Assembly (NCBI RefSeq): GCF_019024325.1
Contig: NZ_JAFNJS010000002.1
Coordinates: 1 to 64,000 of the forward strand
Source: Falsiroseomonas tokyonensis
Lineage (GTDB): Bacteria; Pseudomonadota; Alphaproteobacteria; Acetobacterales; Acetobacteraceae
Length of the DNA: 64,000 bases
Direction of reading: 5' to 3'
Both the position numbers and the translations under genes were made by a program. This document shows positions 17,409 through 26,699 of this stretch, in pieces (position 1 is the first letter of the stretch; every line of letters begins with the position of its first letter). Below the pieces are notes generated by a model that did not search any database, was not told the DNA's origin, and saw nothing but the letters and a program-made list of their open reading frames with translations.

Positions 17409-17545
17409 GGTCTGATCTCCCGCTTGGTTTTGCGGGATGGATCAAGCGCGGCGGCGTCTCACGCATCCAATCCGAAGGGCCTGTGGAGCCCATAGGCGAA
17501 ATCGATGCCTGCCGGAACGGCCAGCTATTGGCCTTTTTCAGATGG

Positions 17546-17908
17546 TTAGTGGTCGTTGCTGGCCGGTCGGCCCTGCAGGATCAGGCGTTCCATGGCGCGG
17601 AAAATCACCGTCTCGCTGCCCAGCACGATTCGCCCGACCACGCCGGTCACATCGACCGCGGACCCCAGCAGGCGCGGCGCCGGGCTGCCCGATTCGGTTT
17701 CGATCCGCGCGAGCAAGCCCTCGGGCGTCAGGCCGGTGCCGATGAGGCGGAGCGTATCGCCGCCGCCGCCGCCGATCACGGTGTCGTCGCCATCGCCGCG
17801 ATGCCAGTCCAGCACCTCCGGCCCCGCGCCGGGATGATTGTCGTTTTCCGCGAGGGTCGGGCCTTTGGCGGCTGGCTCGCGAAGCAGCTGGCGCGGCAAG
17901 TTGGACAT
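17546..17908 (-). CDS. small protein with a single RTX-like glycine/aspartate repeat
   Basis: The 120-residue protein MSNLPRQLLREPAAKG... contains one run, GDGDDTVIGGGGGDTLRL (about residues 39-56), matching the GGxGxDxLx nonapeptide of RTX Ca2+-binding proteins. Normally such repeats occur in long arrays in secreted toxins. A compact beta-rich tail follows (LLARIETESG, GRIVLGSETVIFRAMERLIL). There is no cleavable signal peptide; a type I exporter signal at the C-terminus cannot be recognised. GGAGAGA precedes the ATG at 17908, and a legible promoter lies upstream. Ca2+ binding is an inference from one repeat, and the role is unknown. Confidence 0.7.
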   Translation of the reverse strand: MSNLPRQLLREPAAKGPTLAENDNHPGAGPEVLDWHRGDGDDTVIGGGGGDTLRLIGTGLTPEGLLARIETESGSPAPRLLGSAVDVTGVVGRIVLGSETVIFRAMERLILQGRPASNDH

Positions 17909-17940
17909 GAAGCGTCTCTCCGATCGCTTCGAATTGGAAC

Positions 17941-17969
17941 CAAATATCACTTTCGCGTGCAAGGCGCAA
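17941..17969 (-). promoter_or_regulatory. sigma-70-type promoter of the RTX-like small gene
   Basis: On the minus strand TTGCGC (17969-17964) and TATTTG (17946-17941) are separated by 17 bases. The surrounding 60 bases are clearly more AT-rich than the genome. The predicted start lies about 26 bases upstream of the ATG at 17908, leaving room for GGAGAGA. Confidence 0.5.
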
Positions 17970-18062
17970 AATGCGCAGTAAATGATCTTTACAGGCGAAT
18001 TCGTTCCAGCGGCGCATCTCCGCCGTGTGGAGGCGGCGCCGCGCGCGCCCCAGCCGCTCCGG

Positions 18063-19175
18063 TCACAGGAAACGCTCGCGGATATCCACGCTGCTCTCCC
18101 GCCCCAGCTTGTCGAAATGCGCGGCGATCCAGCCATCCGCCGCCTCCCGCCCATAGCGCTTCAGGGTCATGAGGAAGTCCCAGTCGCCGTTCAGCTTGGT
18201 GCTGAGCTTGAAGTCGCGCATCCGCGCCTCGTCCTCGATGCAATGGACAAACAGCTTGCGGTAGCGCGGCTGCTCCAGCCGCCCGGCCTCCAGCAGCCGC
18301 TGCACGAAGTCGATGGCGCGCATCTCCGCCATCAGGGAGGCATTGAAGCTGATCTCGTTCAGCCGGTTGACGATCTCCGTCGGCCGCGTCGGCAGCTCGT
18401 CCCGCACGATGGGGTTCAGCTGCACCAGCACGATGTCCGGCGGCCCACCCTGCTCATACAGCGGCCAGAGCGCGGGATTGCCGAGATAGCCGCCATCCCA
18501 GAAGGGCTCGCCATCGATCTCCACCGCCTTGAAGAATTGCGGCAGGCAGGCCGAGGCCAGCAGCGTGTCGACCGTCACCTCCTCCCGCGCAAAGACCCGC
18601 GGCTTGCCGGTGCGGACGGAGGTGGCGGAGATGAACAGTTTCGGGCCCTTGCCGTGGCGCAGGATTTCGGGGTGGATCTCCTCCTCCAGCACCTGGCGCA
18701 GCGGGTTGAACTCGTAGGGGGTGGGATTGAGCTGGTAGGGGGACATGACGCGGGTCAGCGTCTCGAAGGTCTGGTAGGCGAAGGACCAGGTCAGGTCATG
18801 GCCCCAGAGCGCCTTTTCCAGCGGCGTGTTCTGCAGCGGGCTCATGGACATGCGGCTGGCGGCATTGCGCCAGAAGCGCTCCAGCGCCCGGCGCGCCCCG
18901 TCCCGCCCGCCCTCGCAGAGGCCCTGGACGAAGACGGCCGCATTCATGGCGCCGGCGGAGGTGCCGGAGACCGCCTCGAATTCCAGCCGCTCATCCTCCA
19001 GCAGCCGCTCCAGCACCCCCCAGGTGAAGGCGCCATGCGTGCCGCCGCCCTGCAGCGCCAGGTTGATGCGGCGCGTGGTGGGGGCGGGGCGGGTGGTGCG
19101 TGGCGCGGGGCCGGGCGCGGCGCCGGCCGCGCCCAGCGTATCGGCCGCCTCCGCGCGAAACTCGTTTTCAATCAT
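18063..19175 (-). CDS. patatin-like phospholipase
   Basis: The 370-residue protein has the patatin Ser-Asp dyad. The oxyanion hole is LALQGGGTHGAFTWGVLERLL (about residue 39), the nucleophile elbow is VSGTSAGAMNA (Ser about residue 72), and the catalytic Asp is in the DGGYLGNPAL motif. A Pro/Ala/Thr-rich 35-residue N-terminus precedes the domain and no signal peptide is evident, so the enzyme probably acts on membrane lipids from the cytosolic side. ATG at 19175 follows an AT-rich stretch. It lies just downstream of, and on the same strand as, the 3-hydroxybutyrate dehydrogenase gene, with 156 bases between them. Phospholipase or PHB-related lipase activity is inferred. Confidence 0.92.
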   Translation of the reverse strand: MIENEFRAEAADTLGAAGAAPGPAPRTTRPAPTTRRINLALQGGGTHGAFTWGVLERLLEDERLEFEAVSGTSAGAMNAAVFVQGLCEGGRDGARRALERFWRNAASRMSMSPLQNTPLEKALWGHDLTWSFAYQTFETLTRVMSPYQLNPTPYEFNPLRQVLEEEIHPEILRHGKGPKLFISATSVRTGKPRVFAREEVTVDTLLASACLPQFFKAVEIDGEPFWDGGYLGNPALWPLYEQGGPPDIVLVQLNPIVRDELPTRPTEIVNRLNEISFNASLMAEMRAIDFVQRLLEAGRLEQPRYRKLFVHCIEDEARMRDFKLSTKLNGDWDFLMTLKRYGREAADGWIAAHFDKLGRESSVDIRERFL

Positions 19176-19331
19176 TAACTGCCCTCAAACGGCGGGCGCC
19201 GGCATCCGCCGGCTTGCCTTCGCGCCCTGCACTGTTCCACCCGGCAAGCCGGGCGGTCTGGGCGCGGGCCGCATTCGCGGCCTCGGCCCGTGCGAAGTGG
19301 CACGGGCCGCCAGCACCACCTCCACTGCCTC

Positions 19332-20126
19332 TCACTGCGCGGTCCAACCGCCGTCGATGGACAGCGCGCTGCCATTGATGCTGCCGCTGTTCGGGCCCAC
19401 CAGGAACAGCGCCATCTCCGCCACTTCCTCGACCTCCACCCACCGCTTGGTGGGCTGGCGCTCCAGCAGGAAGTCGGTCAGCGCCTTGTCCTCGGAGACG
19501 CCGTGCTTCTCCGCCAGCGGCTTTACCTGGGCCTCCGCCAGCGGGGTGCGGACGAAGCCGGGGCAGATGGCGTTGCAGGTGACGGGCCCGCGGGCGATCT
19601 CCAGCGCCACTGACTTGGTCAGCCCCACCACCGCGTGCTTCGCCGCCACATAGGCGGTCTTGTAGGGGCTCGCGACCAGGCCGTGGGCGGATGCGACGTT
19701 CACGATCCGCCCGAAGCCGCGCGCCTTCATCCCCGGCAGCGCCGCCTTGATGGCGTGGAAGTTGGAGGTGAAGTTGATGGCGATGATCCGGTCGAACTTG
19801 TCCTCCGGGAACTCCTCCACCGGCGCGACGAACTGGATGCCGGCATTGTTCACCAGGATGTCGCAGGCGCCGAGCTCGGCCTCGCAGGCCTTCACCATGG
19901 CGCGGATCTCCTCGGGCTTGGACATGTCGGCGCCCGAATAGGGCGCCTCCGCCACGCCCATGGCCGCACCCACCGCGGCGCGGGCCTTGGCGATTTCGGC
20001 AGCGCTGCCGAAGCCGTTCAGCATCACCTTGGCACCCGCCCCGGCAAAGCCTAGCGCAATGGCCAGGCCGATGCCGGAGGTGGAGCCGGTGACGAGGGCC
20101 GTGCGGCCCTCCAGTTTACCCGCCAT
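19332..20126 (-). CDS. 3-hydroxybutyrate dehydrogenase (SDR family)
   Basis: The 264-residue short-chain dehydrogenase interconverts (R)-3-hydroxybutyrate and acetoacetate with NAD, a step in polyhydroxybutyrate breakdown. The NAD motif TALVTGSTSGIG is at residue 8 onward; NNAG and the catalytic tetrad Ser (NVASAHGLVA), Tyr and Lys (YKTAYVAAKHAV) follow. The substrate-type FTSNFHAIKAALPGMKARG and KPLAEKHGVSEDKAL lid match bdhA/HbdH-type enzymes. The ATG at 20126 (MAGKLEG) has GAGGG upstream and matches the family start; an upstream in-frame ATG would add an atypical 17 residues. Confidence 0.9.
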   Translation of the reverse strand: MAGKLEGRTALVTGSTSGIGLAIALGFAGAGAKVMLNGFGSAAEIAKARAAVGAAMGVAEAPYSGADMSKPEEIRAMVKACEAELGACDILVNNAGIQFVAPVEEFPEDKFDRIIAINFTSNFHAIKAALPGMKARGFGRIVNVASAHGLVASPYKTAYVAAKHAVVGLTKSVALEIARGPVTCNAICPGFVRTPLAEAQVKPLAEKHGVSEDKALTDFLLERQPTKRWVEVEEVAEMALFLVGPNSGSINGSALSIDGGWTAQ

Positions 20127-20203
20127 GTTCGTGCCCTCTTCCCGCATTGCAGCATGTTGCGCCAGAGCCTCGCGCAAATCCGTTAAGAAGGCGAGCCTCC
20201 CGC

Positions 20204-21643
20204 TCAGGGCAGGTGTTTCAGCCAGCCCACCACACGCTTGACCAGGGGCGACATCAGCTTGGGTGCGTAGAAGTCGCCCGCCGCCCGCTTCGCCGCCTCC
20301 GCCAGGGTGGGATAGGGCAGCACCAGCCCGGCCAGCGCGGAAAGCGGCAGCTTGCGGCCGATCATCAGCGCGAAGGTGCCGGCCATCTCCCCGGCATGCG
20401 GCGCCAGGATGCCGGCGCCGAGCAGCCGGCCCTTGGGCGTCACCACCAGCTTAACCAGCCCTTCCTCGATCCCTTCCGCCGCCGCGCGGTCGGTCTCTGC
20501 CACCGGAAAGCGCAGGATGTTGATCTCATGCCCGGCCTCGCGCGCCTCGGCCTCGGTCAGGCCGATCTGGGCGAGCTCCGGATCCGTGTAGGTCACGCGG
20601 GGCAGGGCGGCGTAGTCCACCTTGGCCGGCAGGCGGAAGATCATGCGCCGCGCCAGGATGCCGGCATGCTGGGAGGCGACGTGGGTGAAGGCGCGCGGGC
20701 CGATGCCCTCCGGGTCGGCGATATCGCCCACCGCGAAGACCCGGGGATTGGTGGTAGAGCGCAGCCCGGCATCGGTGGTGATGCCGCGCTTCGTCGCCGC
20801 CACCTGGCCGGCCGAGAGGTCCAACCCCGCCAGCCGCGGCGCCCTTCCCACCGCCAGCAGCAGGTGGGTGCCGCCGATCGCGCGCCCATCCTCCAGATGC
20901 GCCACCAGCCCCGGCCCGCCACCTTCCGGCCGGTCGGAGCTGACGCGGGCGAGCTTGGCACCTTCCAGCAGCGTCACCCCCTCCCGCAGCAGGGCGCGGC
21001 GCAGGCCATCGACGAGCTCCGGGTCGTCCCGGCCGGCGATTCGCCCGGCCTCGATCACCGTCACCAGGCAGCCGAGCCGGGCATGCGCCTGCGCCATCTC
21101 CAGCCCGATCGGCCCGCCGCCCAGGATGATGAGGTGGCCGGGCGGATCCTCCAGCTCGAAGATCGTCTCGTTCGTCAGCCAGGGCACCGGGCCGAGTCCC
21201 GGGATATCCGGCACGATCGCCTGGCTGCCGGCGGCGATGACGCAGCGGCGGAAGCTGATCCGCCGGCCGGCGGCCTCGATCATGTCGGGGGCCACGAAAT
21301 GGGCGGAGGCGCGGATCACCTCCACCCCCATGCCGCGGTAGCGGGCCTCCGAATCGATGGGCGCGATGCGCGCGATGGCGCCCTGCACATGGGCGCGCAG
21401 CGTCGCCCAGTCGATCTCCGGCTCCGGCAGCCGCACCCCGAATCGCCCGGCCTGGCGGGCGGCATGGGCGGCATGGGCGGCGGCGAGCAGCGCCTTGGAG
21501 GGAACGCAGCCATAGTTCAGGCAATCGCCCCCCATGCGGCCGCGCTCCACCAGGGCCACCTTCAGCCCAAGGCCGGCCGAAAAGGCGGCGGCGGAGAGGC
21601 CGGCCGCGCCCGCACCAATCACAACCAGGTCGAAATCGGGCAT
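20204..21643 (-). CDS. mercuric-reductase-like FAD-dependent disulphide oxidoreductase
   Basis: The 479-residue flavoprotein has an N-terminal FAD motif [15 protein letters not shown] and the redox-active disulphide in [16 protein letters not shown] (about residue 44). The NAD-binding motif is [21 protein letters not shown] and the dimerisation domain follow. The position of the general-base His in the HPT motif is occupied by Tyr ([13 protein letters not shown]), as in MerA rather than in lipoamide dehydrogenase. There is no N-terminal HMA domain and no C-terminal Cys pair, so Hg2+ reduction is not supported. The electron acceptor is unknown. The ATG at 21643 is chosen because it places the FAD motif at residue 5. 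Confidence 0.85.
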   Translation of the reverse strand: MPDFDLVVIGAGAAGLSAAAFSAGLGLKVALVERGRMGGDCLNYGCVPSKALLAAAHAAHAARQAGRFGVRLPEPEIDWATLRAHVQGAIARIAPIDSEARYRGMGVEVIRASAHFVAPDMIEAAGRRISFRRCVIAAGSQAIVPDIPGLGPVPWLTNETIFELEDPPGHLIILGGGPIGLEMAQAHARLGCLVTVIEAGRIAGRDDPELVDGLRRALLREGVTLLEGAKLARVSSDRPEGGGPGLVAHLEDGRAIGGTHLLLAVGRAPRLAGLDLSAGQVAATKRGITTDAGLRSTTNPRVFAVGDIADPEGIGPRAFTHVASQHAGILARRMIFRLPAKVDYAALPRVTYTDPELAQIGLTEAEAREAGHEINILRFPVAETDRAAAEGIEEGLVKLVVTPKGRLLGAGILAPHAGEMAGTFALMIGRKLPLSALAGLVLPYPTLAEAAKRAAGDFYAPKLMSPLVKRVVGWLKHLP

Positions 21644-21706
21644 CGGCAGGGTCCTTACGGCGGCTTGGGCGTGGCATCCGGCGCCCCTCATGCCCGATCC
21701 GCGCGG

Positions 21707-21735
21707 TTGACGGCAGGGGTGGCGCTTCCCTATAC
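21707..21735 (+). promoter_or_regulatory. sigma-70-type promoter of the rpmH operon
   Basis: TTGACG (21707-21712), 17 bases, then CTATAC (21730-21735); TATACG with an 18-base spacer is equally readable. The predicted start near 21742 gives a leader of about 120 bases before the rpmH GTG. A second AT-rich patch at 21764-21768 (TATAG) is less convincing. Confidence 0.65.
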
Positions 21736-21864
21736 GTCCGGCCTCGCCGGGGTGGCCCTCGCCATATAGGGCCGCCGCCGGCAATTCCTTTAGATACCAG
21801 CCGGTGCGTGGCGGGCCAGGGGCATTCCCTGGGTGCCAGGATCCGGAGCCCGCGGGAGTGTGTC

Positions 21865-21999
21865 GTGAAGCGTACCTATCAGCCCTCGAAGCTCGTCCGG
21901 AAGCGCCGCCACGGCTTCCGCGCCCGTACGGCGACGGTCGGCGGGCGCAATGTGCTGGCCAATCGCCGCGCCAAGGGCCGCAAGAAGCTCTCCGCCTGA
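21865..21999 (+). CDS. rpmH: 50S ribosomal protein L34
   Basis: The 44-residue basic protein [20 protein letters not shown]...[11 protein letters not shown] is unmistakably L34, a component of the large ribosomal subunit. The GTG at 21865 is the start because it gives the exact family N-terminus (MKRTYQPS). The longer in-frame start upstream adds an unrelated peptide. It heads the conserved rpmH-rnpA-yidD-yidC-engB order, with 24 bases before rnpA. Confidence 0.98.
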   Translation: MKRTYQPSKLVRKRRHGFRARTATVGGRNVLANRRAKGRKKLSA

Positions 22000-22023
22000 G
22001 ATCGCGGCGGGCAAACTCGTGTC

Positions 22024-22410
22024 ATGCCGGCGCGCCCGCCACGTCTGAAGCTGCGTCGTGAGTTTAAGCTGGTGGCGGCCCGCGGCCAGCGGGCGGCTCG
22101 GCCTGGGCTCGTGCTGCAGGTGCTGAAGGGCACGGACGGCCCGCTGCGGGTCGGCTTCACCGCCACCAAGAAGATCGGCAACGCCGTCATCCGCAACCGC
22201 ACGAAACGGCGGCTGCGGGAGGCGGCGCGGCTGCTGCTGGGCCAGGATGCCCCGCCGGGCTTCGACCTGGTGGTGATCGGGCGGGAGGCGACGGCAAAGC
22301 GCGACTTCGCCACCCTGCTGGGCGACCTGCGCGGCGCGTTGCGCCAAGGCGGGGTGCTGCCGGCGAAGGAGCAGCCGCCCACGCCGCCGCTGGTGGATGC
22401 CCCCGCATGA
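22024..22410 (+). CDS. rnpA: ribonuclease P protein component
   Basis: The 128-residue basic protein binds the RNase P RNA and assists 5' maturation of tRNA precursors. The family motif is present as IGNAVIRNRTKRRLREAARL (the RNR signature, about residues 57-76), preceded by VGFTATKK. It overlaps yidD by four bases (ATGA). Length is typical, with a short Pro/Ala-rich C-terminal tail. Confidence 0.97.
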   Translation: MPARPPRLKLRREFKLVAARGQRAARPGLVLQVLKGTDGPLRVGFTATKKIGNAVIRNRTKRRLREAARLLLGQDAPPGFDLVVIGREATAKRDFATLLGDLRGALRQGGVLPAKEQPPTPPLVDAPA

Positions 22411-22685
22411 CCCCCCAGCAGCACCTGCTGCGGGGCGCGATCCGCACCTACCAGCTCACCCTCCGCCCCTTCATCGGCTGCAATTGCCGATTCTACCCGC
22501 ATTGCAGCGAATACGGCCTGCAGGCGGTGGCCGAGCACGGCGCGCTGCGCGGTAGCTGGTTGACCGCGCGCCGTGTATTGCGCTGCAACCCCTGGCACCC
22601 GGGTGGCTATGACCCGGTGCCCCCTACTCCCCGGAACGTCTCCGAGGCGGACAACCTGCCCGCCCCGCGACCGACGAAAGGCTGA
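22407..22685 (+). CDS. yidD: membrane protein insertion efficiency factor YidD
   Basis: The 92-residue protein carries the diagnostic pattern: YQLTLRPFIGCNCRFYPHCS, then EYGLQAVAEHGALRG, RRVLRCNPWHPGGYDPVP. YidD is a small peripheral inner-membrane protein that assists YidC-dependent insertion. The start ATG at 22407 overlaps the rnpA stop. yidC begins 11 bases after its stop, in the usual order. Confidence 0.96.
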   Translation: MTPQQHLLRGAIRTYQLTLRPFIGCNCRFYPHCSEYGLQAVAEHGALRGSWLTARRVLRCNPWHPGGYDPVPPTPRNVSEADNLPAPRPTKG

Positions 22686-22696
22686 ATCAGGCCGTC

Positions 22697-24568
22697 ATGG
22701 ACCAGAAGCGTCTCCTCGCCGCCATCGCCCTGTCGGTCGGCATCCTGCTGTTGTTCGACCTCTGGAACCGCCCGGCGCGGGAGGCGGAGCAGCGCCGCCA
22801 GGCCGAAATCGCGGCCCAGGTGCCGGCCCCCGCCAGCCCCGGCGCCACCGCCCCGGCCTCCCCGGTGCCAGTGCCGGCCACCGCCGGCGCACCGCTGGCC
22901 CAGCCCGGTACAGCCCCGGGCGCCACGACGGCGGCGGCCACGCCGAACCTGCCGCCCGAGCAGCGCATCCGCATCGAGAATCCGCGCCTGCAGGGCAGCA
23001 TCAGCCTGCGCGGCGCGCGGCTGGATGACGCCATCCTGCGCGGCTACCGGGAGACGGTGCAGCCGGACAGCCCGCTGGTGCGCCTGCTGGCGCCGCGCAG
23101 CGATGCCAACCCCTATTTCGCGCAATGGGGCTGGACCGCCGCCGATGGCCGCACCCCGGTGCCGGGGCCGGAGACGGACTGGACCGCCGATGGCACGAAC
23201 CTGACGCCCACCACCCCGGTGACGCTGCGCTGGGACAATGGCCAGGGCCAGGAATTCAGCATCCGCCTCGGCATCGACGAGGACTTCATGCTGACGGCGG
23301 AGCAGTCCGTCCGCAACACCGGCGCCGAGCCGGTGCAGGTGCTGCCCTGGGCCCGGGTGCGGCGTGAGCGCACGCCGCAGACCGCGGGCTTCTTCATCCT
23401 GCATGAAGGCTTCACCGGCGTGCTCGGCGGCCGGCTGACCGAGTGGAAGTACAGCGACGCCAAGACCGAGGCCGAGCGCCGCCGCGGCGCCGCGATGGAG
23501 CAGGAAAGCACCGGCGGCTGGATCGGCTTCACCGACAAGTACTGGCTGACGGCGCTGACGCCGATGAGCCAGGCGACGCCGATCCGCGCCGCCTATCGCC
23601 ATTCGGCCGAGGGTGGCCAGGACCGCTGGCAGATCGACATGGCCCCGCCCAGCGCGCAGACGGTGGCCCCCGGTGGCGAAGCCGCCCTGGCCACCCGGCT
23701 TTTCGCCGGCGCGAAGGAAGTGCGGCTGCTGGACGGCTATGCCGACCGCCTGAACATCGAGGGCTTCGACAAGGCGATCGACTTCGGCTGGTTCTACTGG
23801 ATCACCAAGCCCTTCTTTTATGCCATCGACTGGCTGTTCCAGATCTTCGGCAATTTCGGCGTGGCGATCCTGATCTTCACCCTGGCGCTGAAGGCCGCCT
23901 TCTTCCCGTTGGCCAGCAAGGCCTATACCTCCATGGCCCGCATGAAGGTGCTGGCGCCGAAGATGACGGAGGTGCGGGAGCGCTACAAGGACGACCCCGC
24001 CAAGGCGCAGGCCGAGATGATGGCGCTGTACCGGTCGGAGAAGGTGAACCCGGCCTCCGGCTGCCTGCCCATCCTGCTGCAGATCCCGGTCTTCTTCGCG
24101 CTCTACAAGGTGCTCTTCGTCACCATCGAGATGCGGCACGCGCCCTTCTTCGGCTGGATCCGAGACCTTTCGGCCCCGGATCCGACCAACCTGTTCAACC
24201 TGTTCGGCATCCTGCCCTACGACCCGACGCAGATCTCCAGCTTCCTGCACATGCCCGCCTGGGCCATCGCGATGGGCATCACGATGTACCTGCAGTTCAA
24301 GCTGAACCCGACGCCGCCGGACCCGATCCAGGCCAAGATCTTCGCCTGGATGCCGCTGATCTTCACCTTCATGCTGGCCAGCTTCCCGGCCGGCCTGGTG
24401 ATCTACTGGACCTGGAACAACCTGCTTTCCATCGCCCAGCAGTATTACATCATGAAGGCGGACAAGAAGCGCCAGGCGCGCAGCCCGGCCGCGCCGCCGC
24501 CGGCCAAGCCGGCCACGCTCGCCAAGGCGGATGCCGCCGCCAAGCCGGCGCCGAAGGGCAAGAAGTGA
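22697..24568 (+). CDS. yidC: membrane protein insertase YidC
   Basis: The 623-residue inner-membrane insertase begins with TM1 (LLAAIALSVGILLLFDLW), then an Ala/Pro/Thr-rich linker to about residue 90, the large periplasmic beta domain (RIENPRLQGSISLRGARLDD onward), and the conserved five-helix core. The core starts near IDFGWFYWITKPFFYAIDWL and contains FGVAILIFTLALKAAFFPL. The core Arg needed in the groove lies in the helix region after KAAFFPL. A basic Ala/Pro/Lys tail ends the protein, as in YidCs that touch the ribosome. The stop overlaps the GTG of engB (GTGA). Confidence 0.97.
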   Translation: MDQKRLLAAIALSVGILLLFDLWNRPAREAEQRRQAEIAAQVPAPASPGATAPASPVPVPATAGAPLAQPGTAPGATTAAATPNLPPEQRIRIENPRLQGSISLRGARLDDAILRGYRETVQPDSPLVRLLAPRSDANPYFAQWGWTAADGRTPVPGPETDWTADGTNLTPTTPVTLRWDNGQGQEFSIRLGIDEDFMLTAEQSVRNTGAEPVQVLPWARVRRERTPQTAGFFILHEGFTGVLGGRLTEWKYSDAKTEAERRRGAAMEQESTGGWIGFTDKYWLTALTPMSQATPIRAAYRHSAEGGQDRWQIDMAPPSAQTVAPGGEAALATRLFAGAKEVRLLDGYADRLNIEGFDKAIDFGWFYWITKPFFYAIDWLFQIFGNFGVAILIFTLALKAAFFPLASKAYTSMARMKVLAPKMTEVRERYKDDPAKAQAEMMALYRSEKVNPASGCLPILLQIPVFFALYKVLFVTIEMRHAPFFGWIRDLSAPDPTNLFNLFGILPYDPTQISSFLHMPAWAIAMGITMYLQFKLNPTPPDPIQAKIFAWMPLIFTFMLASFPAGLVIYWTWNNLLSIAQQYYIMKADKKRQARSPAAPPPAKPATLAKADAAAKPAPKGKK

Positions 24569-25272
24569 CCATTACCACCCCCTCCGGCACCCCGGTGACG
24601 CTGCCGCCGGGCGGGCTGGCGGAGGCGGTGGATGACGAGCAGCGCGCCGGGCTGATCGAGGCCGGGCGCCTGCTTTTCGCGCGGCCCTGCACCTTCTTCT
24701 ACGCCTCCCAGGCGATCACCCAGCTGCCGCCGCTTGCCGGCCCCGAGGTCGCCTTCTGCGGCCGGTCGAATGTGGGAAAATCCTCCCTGCTCAATGCCCT
24801 GACCGGCCAGAAGGCACTGGCGCGCGTCTCTGTCACGCCGGGGCGCACGCGGCAGCTCAACTTCTTCCGCTGCGACGAGGGCCAGCTGATCCTCGTGGAC
24901 ATGCCGGGCTATGGCTATGCCAAGGCCTCCAAGACGCTGAAGGAGGACTGGCAGGGGCTGATGTTCGACTTCCTGCGCGGCCGGCCGACGCTGCGGCGTG
25001 TGCTGCTGCTGATGGATGCGCGGGTGGAAACCAAGCCCGCCGACCGTGCCGCGATCGAGCTGCTGTCCGATGCCGCCGTCGCCTTCCAGATCTGCATCAC
25101 CAAGGTCGATGACGTGAAGAAGGCCCAGCTGGAAAAGCGGGTGCGGGAGCTGGAGGCGATCGTGAAGAAGCGCGCCGCCGCGCATCCGCTGATCCTGGTG
25201 ACCAGCAGCGAGACCGGGCAGGGCGTCCCCGAATTGCGCGCCGAGCTGGCCGCCGTCGCGCGGCTGGGCTGA
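24565..25272 (+). CDS. yihA: ribosome biogenesis GTP-binding protein EngB/YsxC
   Basis: The 235-residue GTPase has G1 GRSNVGKSSLLNALTG (about residue 68), a Thr-containing switch (VSVTPGRTRQLNFF), G3 DMPGYGYAKAS and G4 ITKVDDVKK. EngB proteins assist late 50S assembly. A 40-residue N-terminal extension precedes the G domain. The GTG at 24565 overlaps the yidC stop by four bases, the only start giving that extension. Confidence 0.96.
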   Translation: MTITTPSGTPVTLPPGGLAEAVDDEQRAGLIEAGRLLFARPCTFFYASQAITQLPPLAGPEVAFCGRSNVGKSSLLNALTGQKALARVSVTPGRTRQLNFFRCDEGQLILVDMPGYGYAKASKTLKEDWQGLMFDFLRGRPTLRRVLLLMDARVETKPADRAAIELLSDAAVAFQICITKVDDVKKAQLEKRVRELEAIVKKRAAAHPLILVTSSETGQGVPELRAELAAVARLG

Positions 25273-25366
25273 GCCTTCACGCCAGCTTAACCAGGCGGGG
25301 CGCAGCCTCTGCGCGGCACACGCCCGATCGGCGGGCGGCGCCTGTCCCGATCCGAGGATTTCGCTG

Positions 25367-25705
25367 ATGTTCCGACGCCTGGCCCTTGCCGCCGTCCTGC
25401 TCGCGGCCGCCGCCGCGCCCGCGGCCGCGCAATGCGACACCCGCTTCACGCTGCGCAACAATTCCGGCAGCCAGGTGAACGAGTTCTATTTCGGCCCCTC
25501 CAGCAATTCCAACTGGGGCCGCGACCGGCTGGGGGAGAATGTGCTGCCGAATGGCCGGCAGGTCAGCTTCACGCCGGGCGGCCGCGGCGGCGCCTATGAC
25601 TTCAAGGTGGTCTGGGCGAGTGGCGAAACCGCCGAGCTGATGCGGGTGAACATCTGCGAGGCTTCCGAGATCATCGCCACGCCGCGCGGCATCCAGGCGC
25701 GCTGA
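25367..25705 (+). CDS. small secreted protein, function unknown
   Basis: The 112-residue protein has a Sec signal peptide ([22 protein letters not shown]). The compact mature domain reads [20 protein letters not shown], then [30 protein letters not shown]. The [14 protein letters not shown] and WG.D.LG...L..G pattern occurs in a family of small exported proteobacterial proteins with no assigned role. It has two Cys, possibly a disulphide. The ATG at 25367 is 95 bases after engB and a strong terminator follows, so it may end the operon or have its own promoter. Confidence 0.75.
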   Translation: MFRRLALAAVLLAAAAAPAAAQCDTRFTLRNNSGSQVNEFYFGPSSNSNWGRDRLGENVLPNGRQVSFTPGGRGGAYDFKVVWASGETAELMRVNICEASEIIATPRGIQAR

Positions 25706-25716
25706 GGCCCACAGCG

Positions 25717-25741
25717 CCGGGGGCCAGCGGCCCCCGGTCTT
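25717..25741 (+). terminator. Rho-independent-type terminator
   Basis: CCGGGGGCC at 25717-25725 and GGCCCCCGG at 25729-25737 form a perfect 9-bp stem with loop AGC, followed by TCTT. It lies 12 bases after the small secreted gene and before argB. Confidence 0.75.
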
Positions 25742-25814
25742 GACCCTGGCCGGCAAAGGCCGCAAACCGCGCCGCCCGCGGCGGAAGGCCCCGGAGCGAC
25801 CGGGGACGCCTGCC

Positions 25815-26699
25815 ATGACCGACGACGCGCTCGACCAGATGGCGATCCTCGCCGGCGCTCTTCCCTTCCTGAAGCGCTACGACGACCAGATCGTCGTGGT
25901 GAAATATGGCGGCCACGCCATGGGGGAGGAGGAGACCGCGCTGCGCTTCGGCCGCGACATCGCGCTGCTGGAGCAGGTGGGCGTGAACCCCGTGGTGGTG
26001 CATGGTGGCGGCCCGCAGATCAACGCCATGCTGAAGCGGCTCGGCGTGAAGTCCAGCTTCGTGCAGGGCCTGCGCGTGACGGATGAGGAAATGCTCGACG
26101 TGGTCGAGATGGTCCTGGCTGGCCCGGTCAACAAGCAGGTCGCCTCCGCCATCACCCGCGCGGGTGCCATCGCGGTCGGCATCTCCGGCAAGGATGGCGG
26201 GCTGATCCAGGCGCGCAAGCTGACCCGCACCTATCGCGACCCCGACAGCCATATCGAGCGTGTGCTCGACCTCGGCTTCGTCGGCGAGCCGGAGCGGGTG
26301 GACCCGCGCGTGCTGCAGCTGCTGATCGGCGCGGATATCGTCCCCGTCGTGGCACCCGTGGGCGTCGGCGCCGATGGCCAGACCTACAACATCAATGCCG
26401 ATACCGTGGCGGGTGCCATCGCCGGCGCGCTGGGCGCCGAACGGCTGCTGATGCTGACCGATGTGCGCGGCGTGCTGGGCCCGGATGGCCAGCTGATCCC
26501 GGAAATGACCGTGGCCGAGGTCAAGGCGGGCATCGAGGCCGGCTGGATCTCCGCCGGCATGATCCCGAAGGTCGAGACCTGCATCTACGCGGTGGAGCGC
26601 GGCGTGAAGGGCGCGGTCATCGTCGATGGCCGGGTGCCGCATGCGGTGCTGCTGGAACTGTTCACCGGCACGGGCGCGGGCACGCTGATCCGCGCCTGA
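25815..26699 (+). CDS. argB: acetylglutamate kinase
   Basis: ArgB phosphorylates N-acetyl-L-glutamate, the second step of arginine biosynthesis in the cytosol. The 294-residue product has VVKYGGHAM near residue 28, [14 protein letters not shown], a [23 protein letters not shown] segment and the C-terminal [22 protein letters not shown], all canonical. The N-terminal extension is short, but arginine sensitivity cannot be judged by eye. The ATG at 25815 matches the family; the upstream in-frame TTG at 25740 would add a basic peptide and lies in the terminator tail. The stop TGA is the first codon of repeat family B copy 1. Confidence 0.96.
   Translation: MTDDALDQMAILAGALPFLKRYDDQIVVVKYGGHAMGEEETALRFGRDIALLEQVGVNPVVVHGGGPQINAMLKRLGVKSSFVQGLRVTDEEMLDVVEMVLAGPVNKQVASAITRAGAIAVGISGKDGGLIQARKLTRTYRDPDSHIERVLDLGFVGEPERVDPRVLQLLIGADIVPVVAPVGVGADGQTYNINADTVAGAIAGALGAERLLMLTDVRGVLGPDGQLIPEMTVAEVKAGIEAGWISAGMIPKVETCIYAVERGVKGAVIVDGRVPHAVLLELFTGTGAGTLIRA

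Noticed and set aside
21707-21865. Replication origin next to rpmH
   Set aside because: No DnaA boxes or AT-rich unwinding region and no dnaA or dnaN gene nearby; rpmH is not diagnostic of oriC in alphaproteobacteria.
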